Below the pieces are notes generated by a model. It saw nothing but the letters and a program-made list of their open reading frames with translations, was not told where the DNA came from and did not search any database. A stretch of DNA of 30,245 nucleotides from NCBI GenBank assembly GCA_023456105.1, contig JAEYAO010000099.1:1-30245 (forward strand). The letters are read 5' to 3'. The translations under genes were made by a program, and so were the position numbers. Origin of the DNA: Pseudomonadota bacterium (GTDB lineage: Bacteria > Pseudomonadota > Alphaproteobacteria > Caulobacterales > Caulobacteraceae). Shown piece by piece: positions 13,475 to 21,785 of this stretch. How positions within the stretch are numbered: position 1 is the first letter of the stretch; the number at the start of each line of letters is the position of its first letter.

Positions 13475-16150
13475 TCAGTAGAAGATCTTGCGGAAGTTGA
13501 TGCGGAAGGCGCGACCCACCGGCTCCAGATAGTCTTCCTGATAGTTCAGCGGCGTGGCGCCGTCGCTGGACGTCACCTCCGTGCGGCTGTCGAACAGGTT
13601 AGTGACGCCGAAGCCGAGGCGCGATCCCTTCAGGAACGGGAACCGCTCCACCAGCGAGGTGCGCGAGCCCAGGTCGGCGAAGGTGAACAGGTTCACCGTG
13701 GTCCGGTCCGAGAACTCCAGGTCGGGGCTTCCGGCCAGATCGCCCAGCACCCGCGTGGACTCGCGCCAGTTGGCGTTCAGAAAGGCGCCGAAGCCGTTCT
13801 TGAAGGCGCCGGCTTGCAGCTGCAGCTCGTTCCTGGGCTGACCACCGCTGCTGACGATCGAGTCGCCGTCCAGCAGGTCGAGCGGCTCCAGCCCGTCGCG
13901 GATCGTCACCTCGTCCTGGATGCGCATGATGTGCGTCACCGACAGGTTGAACACGCCCTGCCCCGGCTGGGCGCCCGAGCCGCGACGACGTCCGCCCGAG
14001 CCGCCCGGTCCTCCGCCGCCCGGCCCACCGAAGGTGAAGGTGGTGGGTCCGCCGCCGGGACGCCCGCCCGGTCCGCGCGCACCTGCCCCCCCCGGGCCCT
14101 GTTCGGCCTGCGGCGTCGGCTGACCGAACGGCCGCGAGAAGTTGAAGCCCCACTGGACCTCCTGCCGCTCGATCTTCTCGTAGTTCAGCGCCCGTGCGTC
14201 GATGGACAGCAGATTGCCGCCCGCGTCCCGCACGAACCGCTCCGGCAGAGCGGCCTCCAAGTCGGCGGTGATGGTCGGGAAAGACGCGATCGAGTCGTCG
14301 ATCTCGGTGCGGGTGTAGGCCGCGTTCAGCCGGAAATCGACGCTGGTCCAGGGCGTGTAGTTCAGGCCCAGCTTCAGCGTGCGCTTGTGCTCGGCCTCCA
14401 GGTTCGGATCGCCGCCGGTTATCCGGATGACGTCCACCGTGTCGCCGGTGCGGAAGTCGAACACCGGCGTGTTGGGCGTCAGCTCGGTCGGATCGTTCAA
14501 CTGCTGCACCGAGGGCGCGTTCTTTTCGTCGGTGTAGCTGACGTTGAAGTTTAGCGGATCGATCGGCGACCAGTTCACCCCGCCGCCGATCGTCGGCAGG
14601 CCACCAAAGTCGGAAACCTCCTGATAGGCCAGGTTGAAGTTGGCGCGCAGGTCGCCCAGCAGGCTGGGGTTCTCCTCGTCGCGCTGGAACAGCGGCACAT
14701 CGACGTTGGCCTGGACGTTGCCCAGGTTGCGCGACAGGGAGCGCTCGCTGAACACGCCGGAGCGGGTGCTCTCCGAATCCAGCGTCAGCCGCCGATAGCC
14801 GCCCGTGATCGTGGTCCGCACGTCGCCCGCCGGCAGGGTGAAGGGCGAGCCGGTCAGCACCAGTTCGGTGTTCAGCGTGCCCGCGACGGACCGGGCCGTG
14901 TCGAACGGGATCGCCGTGACCGCGCCGCCGATGTCGCCAAACGGATTGGCGGTGGGGCTGTTTCCGTCCAGCAGCGCCTGCAGCGCCGCCGCGTCCACGC
15001 CACGGCCGGTGCGCGACTCCGTCTCCACCCGGTCGTAGCCGCCGGTGGCGGTCCAGCGCCAGTCGCCGACGTAGCCGTCCAGCACCGTCGCCACATTGGC
15101 CGTGCGCGCGTCGCTTTCGCGCCTCAGCGCCTCGGGCTGATCCACATAGCGATGGACCAGCACGTCCGTCCCGAACGGCGAGAAGGGATTGTCCGCATCC
15201 AGGTTCAGGCTGACGCCCGGCAGGCCCAGGTAGCTTTCGCTGTCGAGGTCCTCCAGGTTGACGCTGACGGTCGCGCCCACCTGCTCGTTCAGGTCGCGCT
15301 TCAGCGTGCCCGACAGCTCGATCTGCTCGCGCTGCGGCGTCAGGGTGCGCCAGGCCGAGACGTCGCCGTTGCGGACGATCCCCGCGCCTTGCGTGAAGTC
15401 CTGCAGCGTCACGCCGCCCGCTCCCGCCGGCACGGCGGCCACGGTGACGACGCCGCCCGCCAGGGCCGACAGCGCGGGGTCGATCTCTGCGTCCTGAGAC
15501 AGGCCGGTGACGTTGCCGACAAGGTCGAACGGCGCACCGCCCAGCGTGCGGTCGATGTCGCGCTCGCTTTCGAAGATGGCGCTGTCGCGTTCGTGGTTCA
15601 GGTCGAACGACCAGCGTGTGCCGCCCTCGATGCGCAGCACATTGTTCTCGAACTCGGTGGACGAACGCCCCCTTTGCGTCGGCGCGCCATATTCCACCTG
15701 GGTGGTCAGCGAGCGGAAGTTCGCCTTCAGCACGATGTTCACCACCCGCTGGTCGGCGCGGTAGCCGTAGGACAGCGCGGTCTCCTCCGGCAGGATGTCG
15801 AAGCGGTCGATGGCCTCTGGCGGCAGGCCCCGGATCTCCTGAAAGCCCGAGATGCGGCGTCCGTTGACCAGGAACACAGGCGAGCCGCCCCGCGCGCTGC
15901 GGGTCTGGCTCTCCAGCAGCGTCACCAGTTCCCCGATGCTGGAGGCGCCAAAGGCCTGAAGCTGGGTCGAGTCGAACGAGGCGATCGGCTCCTGCCCGCC
16001 CAGCGCCACTCCGCGCGGCGTGGGCGCGGTGACCAGCACCTCGCCCAGGTCATAGACCTCGTCGTCCTGGGTCGTCGTGGATGGCTGAGGCTGAGTCTGG
16101 GCCAGCTGCACCACGGGCGCGAGGGCGAGCAGAAGAAGGGCGGCGGTCAT
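13475..16150 (-). CDS. TonB-dependent outer-membrane receptor
   Basis: An 891-residue outer-membrane transporter. A short hydrophobic signal (about 1-18, MTAALLLLALAPVVQLAQ) precedes a plug domain from about 30-150 (EVLVTAPT, then FLVNGRRISGFQEI and LPPEAIDRFDILPEETALSYGY). The rest is a long beta-barrel region rich in alternating aromatic strands, ending in INFRKIFY, with the terminal aromatic typical for outer-membrane assembly. Residues of about 680-725 form a Gly/Pro/Arg-rich stretch, probably an extracellular loop, encoded partly by a run of eight Gs on the coding strand (14093-14086). Members import siderophores, cobalamin, sugars or peptides; the substrate is unknown. It is transcribed divergently from rpmG and has no TonB/ExbBD genes nearby. 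The start lacks a clear ribosome-binding site. Confidence 0.92.
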   Translation of the reverse strand: MTAALLLLALAPVVQLAQTQPQPSTTTQDDEVYDLGEVLVTAPTPRGVALGGQEPIASFDSTQLQAFGASSIGELVTLLESQTRSARGGSPVFLVNGRRISGFQEIRGLPPEAIDRFDILPEETALSYGYRADQRVVNIVLKANFRSLTTQVEYGAPTQRGRSSTEFENNVLRIEGGTRWSFDLNHERDSAIFESERDIDRTLGGAPFDLVGNVTGLSQDAEIDPALSALAGGVVTVAAVPAGAGGVTLQDFTQGAGIVRNGDVSAWRTLTPQREQIELSGTLKRDLNEQVGATVSVNLEDLDSESYLGLPGVSLNLDADNPFSPFGTDVLVHRYVDQPEALRRESDARTANVATVLDGYVGDWRWTATGGYDRVETESRTGRGVDAAALQALLDGNSPTANPFGDIGGAVTAIPFDTARSVAGTLNTELVLTGSPFTLPAGDVRTTITGGYRRLTLDSESTRSGVFSERSLSRNLGNVQANVDVPLFQRDEENPSLLGDLRANFNLAYQEVSDFGGLPTIGGGVNWSPIDPLNFNVSYTDEKNAPSVQQLNDPTELTPNTPVFDFRTGDTVDVIRITGGDPNLEAEHKRTLKLGLNYTPWTSVDFRLNAAYTRTEIDDSIASFPTITADLEAALPERFVRDAGGNLLSIDARALNYEKIERQEVQWGFNFSRPFGQPTPQAEQGPGGAGARGPGGRPGGGPTTFTFGGPGGGGPGGSGGRRRGSGAQPGQGVFNLSVTHIMRIQDEVTIRDGLEPLDLLDGDSIVSSGGQPRNELQLQAGAFKNGFGAFLNANWRESTRVLGDLAGSPDLEFSDRTTVNLFTFADLGSRTSLVERFPFLKGSRLGFGVTNLFDSRTEVTSSDGATPLNYQEDYLEPVGRAFRINFRKIFY

Positions 16151-16262
16151 GAAGGCGTCCGTCTGGGGGAGAAACAGATGTTCGTGCTAACGGTGGGCGG
16201 CGGGATTTCCGTCGTGACTTCTTTGTAACCTCTGCGGCCTCTTGCGGGCAGGCGGGCGGCCG

Positions 16263-16290
16263 TTGACTTTGCGGCGCGCCTGAGTATGTT
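16263..16290 (+). promoter_or_regulatory. Candidate sigma-70-type promoter of rpmG
   Basis: TTGACT at 16263-16268 and TATGTT at 16285-16290 are separated by 16 bases. They lie about 50 bases ahead of the rpmG ATG, in the divergent gap with the TonB-receptor gene. The -35 matches five of six consensus positions, the -10 four. Confidence 0.55.
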
Positions 16291-16340
16291 CCGCGCCTCT
16301 CGTTTCCAGCGGCTTTCGCCGTCGCAAAGGTAATTGTCCG

Positions 16341-16508
16341 ATGGCCAAACCGGCTTCCATCAAGATCCGCCTGAACTCGACCGCCGACACCGGCTTCTTC
16401 TACGTCACCAAGAAGAACGCCCGCACCATGACCGAGAAGATGGTCGTCAAGAAGTACGACCCCGTCGTGCGCAAGCACGTCGAGTTCAAGGAAGGCAAGA
16501 TCAAGTAA
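16341..16508 (+). CDS. rpmG: 50S ribosomal protein L33
   Basis: A 55-residue basic protein, MAKPASIKIRLNSTADTGF, then YVTKKNARTM and KKYDPVVRKHVEFKEGKIK. This is a full-length L33, a component of the large ribosomal subunit near the E site. It lacks the paired CxxC zinc motifs, so it is the zinc-independent (C-minus) form. A single gene with its own upstream promoter-like sequence and a strong terminator just downstream, it is probably monocistronic. It converges on pleD; a neighbouring rpmG is, to my recollection, common in Caulobacterales. Confidence 0.96.
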   Translation: MAKPASIKIRLNSTADTGFFYVTKKNARTMTEKMVVKKYDPVVRKHVEFKEGKIK

Positions 16509-16536
16509 GACGGCGTTCGCCTCTACGATCTTTTAG

Positions 16537-16566
16537 CGCCCGGCTGGATCGCCAGCCGGGCGTTTT
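16537..16566 (+). terminator. Strong hairpin terminator between rpmG and pleD
   Basis: An 11-bp perfect stem CGCCCGGCTGG / CCAGCCGGGCG with loop ATCG, followed by TTTT (16563-16566). On the opposite strand the hairpin is followed by CTAAAAG, a poor T-run, so it mainly serves rpmG. Confidence 0.9.
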
Positions 16567-16581
16567 GCTGTGCGCCGATGA

Positions 16582-17943
16582 TCAGGCGGCGCGCGCGATC
16601 ACCGTGTTCCGGCCAGCGGCCTTGGCCTGATAGACGCCTTCGTCGGCGCGTTTCAGCAAGCCGTCCGGCGTATCGCCGAACGTCGTCGCCGCGACGCCGA
16701 TGGAGATGGTGACGGTCAGATGCTCGGCGCCGCCCATGACGCGGAAAGGCGCCGAGGCCACGTCGCGACGGATGCGTTCGGCCACGCGGTGCGCGTCGTC
16801 CAGCGACGCCCCCGGCATCACCACCACGAACTCCTCGCCGCCCATACGGCACGGCAGGTCGATGGCGCGCACATTTGTGGCCAGGCGCACCGCGAACTCG
16901 CGCAGCACCTCGTCGCCCGCATCGTGGCCGAAACCGTCGTTGACGGCCTTGAAGTGGTCGATGTCCAGCACCAGCACCGCGACCGACGACCCGCCGTGGC
17001 TGGCCCGCCCGACCAGCGCCTGCAGCTGTCCGGTCATGTAGCGGCGATTATGCAGCCCTGTCAGCGGGTCGGTGACCGCCATCTCCAGGCTGGAATCCAG
17101 CTTTTCTCGCAGGAAGTCGCTGTAGCGCTTGCGGCGGATCTGGGTGCGGGCGCGCGCAGCCAGCTCCTGCGGATCTACGGGACGGGGCAGGATGTCGTGG
17201 GCGCCCAGCTCCAGCGCCTTCACCATGCGCGGCCGGTCGCCGGGATCGATCACCGCCAGGATCGGCGCGCGACGCGCCGATGCGCCCGACTTGGCCTTGG
17301 CGATCACGCGCAGGCCGTCGAAGTCGTGAGCCGCGACATTGACGATGATCAGGTCGATAGGTCCGGCCGCCGCCAGCAGCGCCGCCTCCGGATCGCTCTC
17401 GATCGTCGGTCGATGCTCGGCCGACAGCTCCGCCGCCATGCGGTCGGCCTGGCGACGGTCGTCGTCGACGATCATCACCCGCCCGCCCGCGCCCCGCAGC
17501 CGTGCCGAGCCCTCGCCCTGAACGCCCAGCCTGCGTCCGCTTTCCTCGCGTTCGCGCAGTTCGTCCATGACCTGCTTCAGCCGCGTCAGCGACTTGACGC
17601 GCGCGAACAGGATCACGTCGTCCAGCGGCTTGGTGACGAAGTCGTCGGCGCCGGCCTCGAGCCCCTTCAGCCGATCCTCGCGTCCGTCCAGCGCGGTGAC
17701 CAGCACCACCGGAATATGCCGGGTGGATGCATCCGCCTTCAGCCGCCGGCAGGTCTCGAACCCGTCCATGCCCGGCATCATGACGTCCAGCAGGATCAGG
17801 TCCGGCTGGTGTTCGGCCGCGATCGCCAGCGCGGTCATGCCGTCGCCGCACGTCAGTACGTCATAGTATTCCAGCGTCAGCTTGGCCTCGAGCAGCCGGA
17901 CGTTGGTGTCCAGGTCATCGACCACCAGGATGCGCGCGCTCAT
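16582..17943 (-). CDS. pleD: PleD: response-regulator diguanylate cyclase
   Basis: A 453-residue protein with receiver domain 1 (about 1-125, phospho-acceptor D53 in LLDVMMPG), a second receiver-like domain (about 153-270) lacking the usual Asp (VNVAAHD), and a GGDEF domain (about 285-453). The active site is GGEEF at 368-372, preceded by the allosteric product-binding RxxD at 359-362 (RAID). These positions coincide with Caulobacter PleD, which makes c-di-GMP at the stalked pole, drives loss of the flagellum and promotes stalk and holdfast formation. The GGEEF variant is normal for PleD. The start ATG at 17943 overlaps the divK stop (ATGA), so translation is coupled. PleC and DivJ act on it in Caulobacter; their genes are not in the window. 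Confidence 0.97.
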   Translation of the reverse strand: MSARILVVDDLDTNVRLLEAKLTLEYYDVLTCGDGMTALAIAAEHQPDLILLDVMMPGMDGFETCRRLKADASTRHIPVVLVTALDGREDRLKGLEAGADDFVTKPLDDVILFARVKSLTRLKQVMDELREREESGRRLGVQGEGSARLRGAGGRVMIVDDDRRQADRMAAELSAEHRPTIESDPEAALLAAAGPIDLIIVNVAAHDFDGLRVIAKAKSGASARRAPILAVIDPGDRPRMVKALELGAHDILPRPVDPQELAARARTQIRRKRYSDFLREKLDSSLEMAVTDPLTGLHNRRYMTGQLQALVGRASHGGSSVAVLVLDIDHFKAVNDGFGHDAGDEVLREFAVRLATNVRAIDLPCRMGGEEFVVVMPGASLDDAHRVAERIRRDVASAPFRVMGGAEHLTVTISIGVAATTFGDTPDGLLKRADEGVYQAKAAGRNTVIARAA

Positions 17944-18305
17944 TGCAGGTGCTTCCTGACGGTGTCGAGGAAGTGCATCACCGAGATCGGCTTGGAGATG
18001 TAGGCCTCGCACCCGCCCTGGCGGATGCGCTCCTCGTCGCCCTTCATGGCGAAGGCGGTGACGGCGATGACCGGGATGTGGTTCAGCTCGTCGTCGTCCT
18101 TCAGCCACTTGGTGACCTCCAGTCCGGAGATCTCCGGCAGCTGGATGTCCATCAGGATCAGGTCCGGGTGATGCTGGCGGGCGAGCGCCAGCGCCTGCAG
18201 ACCCTCGCGGGTCTGCAGCGTCCGATAGCCCTGGGAGTCGAGCAGATCATGAAAGAGCTTCATGTTCAGCTCGTTATCCTCGACGATGAGGACGGTCTTG
18301 GACAT
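17940..18305 (-). CDS. divK: DivK: single-domain cell-cycle response regulator
   Basis: A 121-residue stand-alone receiver, SKTVLIVEDNELNMKLFHDLL, with the acidic pocket E9-D10, phospho-acceptor D53 (LILMDIQLPE), T in VTAFAM and the switch lysine in YISKPIS. It is nearly colinear with Caulobacter DivK, which, phosphorylated by DivJ and dephosphorylated by PleC, acts through DivL and CckA to control CtrA and asymmetric division. Three start codons follow each other (GTG 18311, ATG 18308, ATG 18305); the last has AGGG five bases upstream and gives the usual N-terminus. The gene leads the divK-pleD operon and is divergent from dinB. Confidence 0.97.
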   Translation of the reverse strand: MSKTVLIVEDNELNMKLFHDLLDSQGYRTLQTREGLQALALARQHHPDLILMDIQLPEISGLEVTKWLKDDDELNHIPVIAVTAFAMKGDEERIRQGGCEAYISKPISVMHFLDTVRKHLQ

Positions 18306-18382
18306 CATCACCCTGATACTGGTCCACCGCGCGTCGCGTGAGACCTTGTCGCCTTCGTTGACGCCAGCATGACGGAGGGGTC

Positions 18383-18397
18383 TTAAGCTGGGGTGAA
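18383..18397 (-). promoter_or_regulatory. divK: Candidate CtrA box in the divK/dinB intergenic region
   Basis: Plus-strand TTAA, seven bases, TGAA is one mismatch from the TTAA-N7-TTAA CtrA consensus. It lies about 80 bases ahead of the divK start. divK is a CtrA-activated gene in Caulobacter, so the placement is sensible; binding here is inference. Confidence 0.4.
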
Positions 18398-18421
18398 GCC
18401 CGCCTGACGGAGAGCAACGAC

Positions 18422-19711
18422 GTGGCCATCAAGGCCATCTGCCGCGACTGCCTGTGGACCGGCGCGGACCCCGCGGGGCCGCCGGATCGCCGCTGCCCGT
18501 CGTGCGGCTCTCGTCGCGTCGTCGCGGACGCCGAGCTGGATCAGCTGTCCATCGCCCACCTCGACTGCGACGCCTTCTACGCCTCGGTGGAGAAGCGCGA
18601 CCGTCCCGAGCTGCGCGACAAGCCGGTGATCATCGGCGGCGGCAAGCGGGGCGTGGTCTCCACCGCTTGCTATGTCGCGCGCCTGTACGGGGTGGGCTCG
18701 GCCATGCCGATGTTCAAGGCGTTGAAGGCCTGCCCCGACGCCGTGGTCATCAAGCCGGACTTCTCCAAATACGTTGTGGAGTCCCGCCGCATCCTGGGCG
18801 CCCTCGCCGAGCTGACGCCCCTGATCCAGACCCTGTCGCTGGACGAGGCCTGGGTCGATCTTTCAGGCACCGAACGGCTGAACGGCGGCCCTCCTGCGCT
18901 TCAGCTGATCCGTCTGCAGCAGCGCATCGAGGCGGAGACCGGCCTGACCGTCTCCATCGGCCTGGCCCCCAACCGCTTCCTCGCCAAGATGGCGTCCGAG
19001 ATGGACAAGCCGCGCGGCTTTTCCGTCGTCGGCCGGGCGAACGCGCAGGCCTTGCTGGCCCACAAGCCGGTCACCGCCCTGCCCGGCGTCGGTCCTGTGT
19101 TCGGTAAGAGCCTGCGCAGCGACGGCTACGCGACCATCGGTGATCTCGCGCGCGCCGACGTGCGCGACCTTGTCCGTCGCTACGGCGAATCGGGCCTGCG
19201 CCTGCACGAACTGTCCCACGCCCGCGACGCCCGGCCCGTGAACCCCGACCGAGACCGCAAGGGCATGAGCGCGGAGACCACCTTCAACGAGGACCTGACG
19301 GCCGCCGCCGATCTGGAGGCCGAGCTGTGGCCCCTGTGCGAGAAGCTGGCGTCCAAGGCGCGCCACGACGGCGTGGCCAGCCGCGTGCTGGTGCTGAAGC
19401 TGCGCCGAACAGACTTCCGCATCGTCACCCGCCGCACTTCGCTGCCGGAGCCGGTCCAGACCGCCCGCGCCCTGTTCGCCGCAGGCCGCGAGCTGCTGAA
19501 GCCCGAACTCGGCCGTCCCTACCGGCTGATCGGCATCGGCATGGCCGAGGTTCAGGAGGCGGAGGACGCGCCCGCCGGCCTGTTCGCCACGCCCGAGACC
19601 CGGGCTCTGAAGACCGAAACCGCGATCGACGCCCTGCGCGCCCGCTTCGGCGCCGACGCCGTGGTCGCCGGCCGCGTCGTGACCTCGCCCAAGGAGAAGC
19701 CCGCACGATGA
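18422..19711 (+). CDS. dinB: DNA polymerase IV (Y-family) with N-terminal zinc ribbon
   Basis: A 429-residue translesion polymerase. Residues 1-40 hold a CxxC...CxxC pair (CRDC and CPSC), an added zinc-ribbon-like module found in some alphaproteobacterial DinB proteins. The polymerase core starts near 43 with the metal-binding IAHLDCDAFYASVE, followed by the steric-gate region, YGVGSAMP, the catalytic SLDEAWVDLS, GLAPNRFLAKMASEMDKP, the helix-hairpin-helix thumb LPGVGPVFGK, and a little-finger domain from about 275. I see no clear QLxLF clamp-binding motif; AGLF at about 383-386 is the only vague resemblance. It starts with GTG at 18422, the ATGA at its 3' end overlaps pncB, and no GTTC-N7-GTTC SOS box is visible upstream. 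It probably acts in tolerance of DNA damage. Confidence 0.94.
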   Translation: MAIKAICRDCLWTGADPAGPPDRRCPSCGSRRVVADAELDQLSIAHLDCDAFYASVEKRDRPELRDKPVIIGGGKRGVVSTACYVARLYGVGSAMPMFKALKACPDAVVIKPDFSKYVVESRRILGALAELTPLIQTLSLDEAWVDLSGTERLNGGPPALQLIRLQQRIEAETGLTVSIGLAPNRFLAKMASEMDKPRGFSVVGRANAQALLAHKPVTALPGVGPVFGKSLRSDGYATIGDLARADVRDLVRRYGESGLRLHELSHARDARPVNPDRDRKGMSAETTFNEDLTAAADLEAELWPLCEKLASKARHDGVASRVLVLKLRRTDFRIVTRRTSLPEPVQTARALFAAGRELLKPELGRPYRLIGIGMAEVQEAEDAPAGLFATPETRALKTETAIDALRARFGADAVVAGRVVTSPKEKPAR

Positions 19712-21006
19712 CCGATCTCGCCCGCCGCGCCTACGACCACGCCTGGCGGCTCGATCCGATCGTACGCAGCCTGCTGGACACCGACTTCTACAAGCTGCTG
19801 ATGCTTCAGCTGATCTGGCGCGAACACCGCGACGTGCGCGTGGAGTTCCAGGTCATCAACCGCACCCGCTCCGTCCGCCTGGCCGACGAGATCGACATCG
19901 GCGCCCTGCGCGAGCAGCTGGACCACGCCCGCACCATCGGCCTCGGCAAGCGCGAACAGGTCTGGCTGGCCGGCAACACCTTCTACGGCGTCAAGTCGAT
20001 CTTCTCGCCGGATTTCCTGGCCTGGCTCGCGGACTTCCGCCTGCCCGACTACCGGCTGGAAGTCCGCGACGGTCAGATCGACCTGACGTTCGAGGGCGCC
20101 TGGGCCGAGGTGACGCTGTGGGAGATCCCCGCCCTGTCCATCGTCAACGAACTGCGCTGCCGAACCGCCCTCAACCGGCTGGGTCGGTTCGAGCTGGACG
20201 TGCTCTACGCCCGCGCCAAGACCCGGCTGTGGGACAAGGTCGAGCGCCTTCGCGCCCTGCCCGACCTGCGGCTGTCCGACTTCGGCACCCGCCGCCGCCA
20301 CGGCTTTCTGTGGCAGGACTGGTGCATCGCGGCCTTGAAGGAGGGTCTGGGCTCGGCCTTCGTCGGCTCATCCAACGTCCTGCTGGCGATGAACCATGAT
20401 CTGGAGGCGATCGGCACCAACGGTCATGAGCTGCCCATGGTCCTGGCCGCGCTCGCGCCCGATGACGCCGCACTTCGCACTGCCCCCTACCAGGTGCTGG
20501 ATCGGTGGCGCCAGCACTACGGCGGCAACCTTCTGGTGGTTCTGCCCGACGCCTTCGGCACCGAGGCCTTTCTGGATGAAGCGCCGGACTGGGTCGCGGA
20601 CTGGACCGGCTTTCGCCCCGACTCCTCGCCGCCGCTGGAAGCCGGCGAGCGCCTGATCCGCTGGTGGACTGAGCGCGGGCGCGATCCGCGAGACAAGCTG
20701 CTGATCTTCTCCGACGGCATGGACGTGGACAGCATCGAAGCGACGCACGCGCGTTTCCACGGCCGGGTGCGGCTCAGCTACGGCTGGGGCACCAATCTGA
20801 CCAACGACTTCCACGGCTGCTCGCCGGCGCCCGCGCCCGAACTCGATCCCATCTCGTTGGTGTGCAAGGTCACTTCGGCGAACGGCCGTCCGGCGGTCAA
20901 GCTGTCGGACAATCCGGCCAAGGCCGTCGGCGACCCCGACGAGATCGCCCGTTATCTGCGCGTCTTCGGCCAGCGCGGCCACAGCCGTCACCCCGTCGTG
21001 GTCTGA
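19708..21006 (+). CDS. pncB: Nicotinate phosphoribosyltransferase
   Basis: A 432-residue enzyme converting nicotinate, PRPP and ATP to nicotinate mononucleotide in NAD salvage (Preiss-Handler pathway). The family signature LDTDFYKLLMLQ is at 23-34. EIPALSIVNELRCR, DFGTRRRHGF and SSNVLLA precede GTNGHELPM, whose His is the residue phosphorylated in this family. The phosphate-binding FSDGMDV...GRVRLSYGWGTNLTNDF follows, and then KLSDNPAKAVG. Length and motif order match bacterial PncB. Its ATG overlaps the dinB stop, so the two are co-transcribed, an odd functional pairing. It ends 41 bases before the deacetylase gene. Confidence 0.96.
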   Translation: MTDLARRAYDHAWRLDPIVRSLLDTDFYKLLMLQLIWREHRDVRVEFQVINRTRSVRLADEIDIGALREQLDHARTIGLGKREQVWLAGNTFYGVKSIFSPDFLAWLADFRLPDYRLEVRDGQIDLTFEGAWAEVTLWEIPALSIVNELRCRTALNRLGRFELDVLYARAKTRLWDKVERLRALPDLRLSDFGTRRRHGFLWQDWCIAALKEGLGSAFVGSSNVLLAMNHDLEAIGTNGHELPMVLAALAPDDAALRTAPYQVLDRWRQHYGGNLLVVLPDAFGTEAFLDEAPDWVADWTGFRPDSSPPLEAGERLIRWWTERGRDPRDKLLIFSDGMDVDSIEATHARFHGRVRLSYGWGTNLTNDFHGCSPAPAPELDPISLVCKVTSANGRPAVKLSDNPAKAVGDPDEIARYLRVFGQRGHSRHPVVV

Positions 21007-21047
21007 AGCTTCAGCCGGCCTTAACGGCGGCCGTGCAGGATGGCGGC

Positions 21048-21785
21048 ATGAGCGCCTTTATCGACAAGATGCGCCGCCGCGCCGGCCGCTACCTCGATGT
21101 GCGGCCGGTCGCCGTCCGGCCTTCGCGCGGAACCTTGAGCCTGTCGTTCGACGACATCCCCGAAAGCGCCTGGACCGAGGCCGGTCCGGTGCTGGACGCC
21201 CATGGGGTCAAGGCGACCTACTACGTCTGCGGCGGGCTGGAGCGCGGGATCAACCTCGGCCTTCGGCAGTTCACCACAGAACACCTTCAGGCGCTGTTCG
21301 CCGCCGGGCACGAGGTCGGCTGCCATACCTTCGGCCACGTCTCGACCCTCACCCTGTCGCCTGCCGAGCTCGAGGCCGATCTCGCCCGCAACGCCGCCTG
21401 GGTCGCCGAGCGGCTGGACGGCCACGTCATGACCACCTTCGCCTATCCCTTCGGCGACTGCGCCCTGACGTCCAAGACGGTGATCGACGGACGGTTCCTG
21501 TGCGGACGCGGCGTACGCGACGGGGTCAATGTCGGCCGCGCCGATCGCGCCCTGCTGCAGGCCATCGGCCTGGAGTCCCGCCGCCTGCCCGGCTACGATC
21601 TCGAGGCGCTGGTGCAGCAAGCCGCCGACCAGAAGGGGTGGCTGATCGCCTATGGCCACGACGTCGGCGATCGCCCCACGCCCTATGGCTGCACAGTCGC
21701 GGACCTGGATCGTCTGCTAACCCTGGCGAAGGCGGCCGACCTGGACATTCAGCCCGTCGCACGCGCCTGGAGCCGCATGGCCTAG
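21048..21785 (+). CDS. NodB-type polysaccharide deacetylase (HfsH-like)
   Basis: A 245-residue carbohydrate esterase family 4 protein. Motif 1 is SFDDIP (D35 base, D36 metal ligand), motif 2 HTFGH (H93 and H97 metal ligands), motif 3 FAYPFGD at 131-137, and a late catalytic His is in AYGHDVG. All metal-binding residues are present. No signal peptide or membrane segment is seen, so it should act in the cytoplasm, probably on N-acetyl groups of a lipid-linked sugar. Caulobacter HfsH, which deacetylates holdfast polysaccharide, has the same architecture; orthology is not proven. The ATG has AGGA eight bases upstream. Its TAG stop shares the palindromic CTAG with the convergent gene. It could serve the polysaccharide made by the operon at 2243-7069. 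Confidence 0.9.
   Translation: MSAFIDKMRRRAGRYLDVRPVAVRPSRGTLSLSFDDIPESAWTEAGPVLDAHGVKATYYVCGGLERGINLGLRQFTTEHLQALFAAGHEVGCHTFGHVSTLTLSPAELEADLARNAAWVAERLDGHVMTTFAYPFGDCALTSKTVIDGRFLCGRGVRDGVNVGRADRALLQAIGLESRRLPGYDLEALVQQAADQKGWLIAYGHDVGDRPTPYGCTVADLDRLLTLAKAADLDIQPVARAWSRMA

Noticed and set aside
18306..18421. LexA/SOS box (GTTC-N7-GTTC) ahead of dinB
   Set aside because: No match in either orientation in the intergenic gap.
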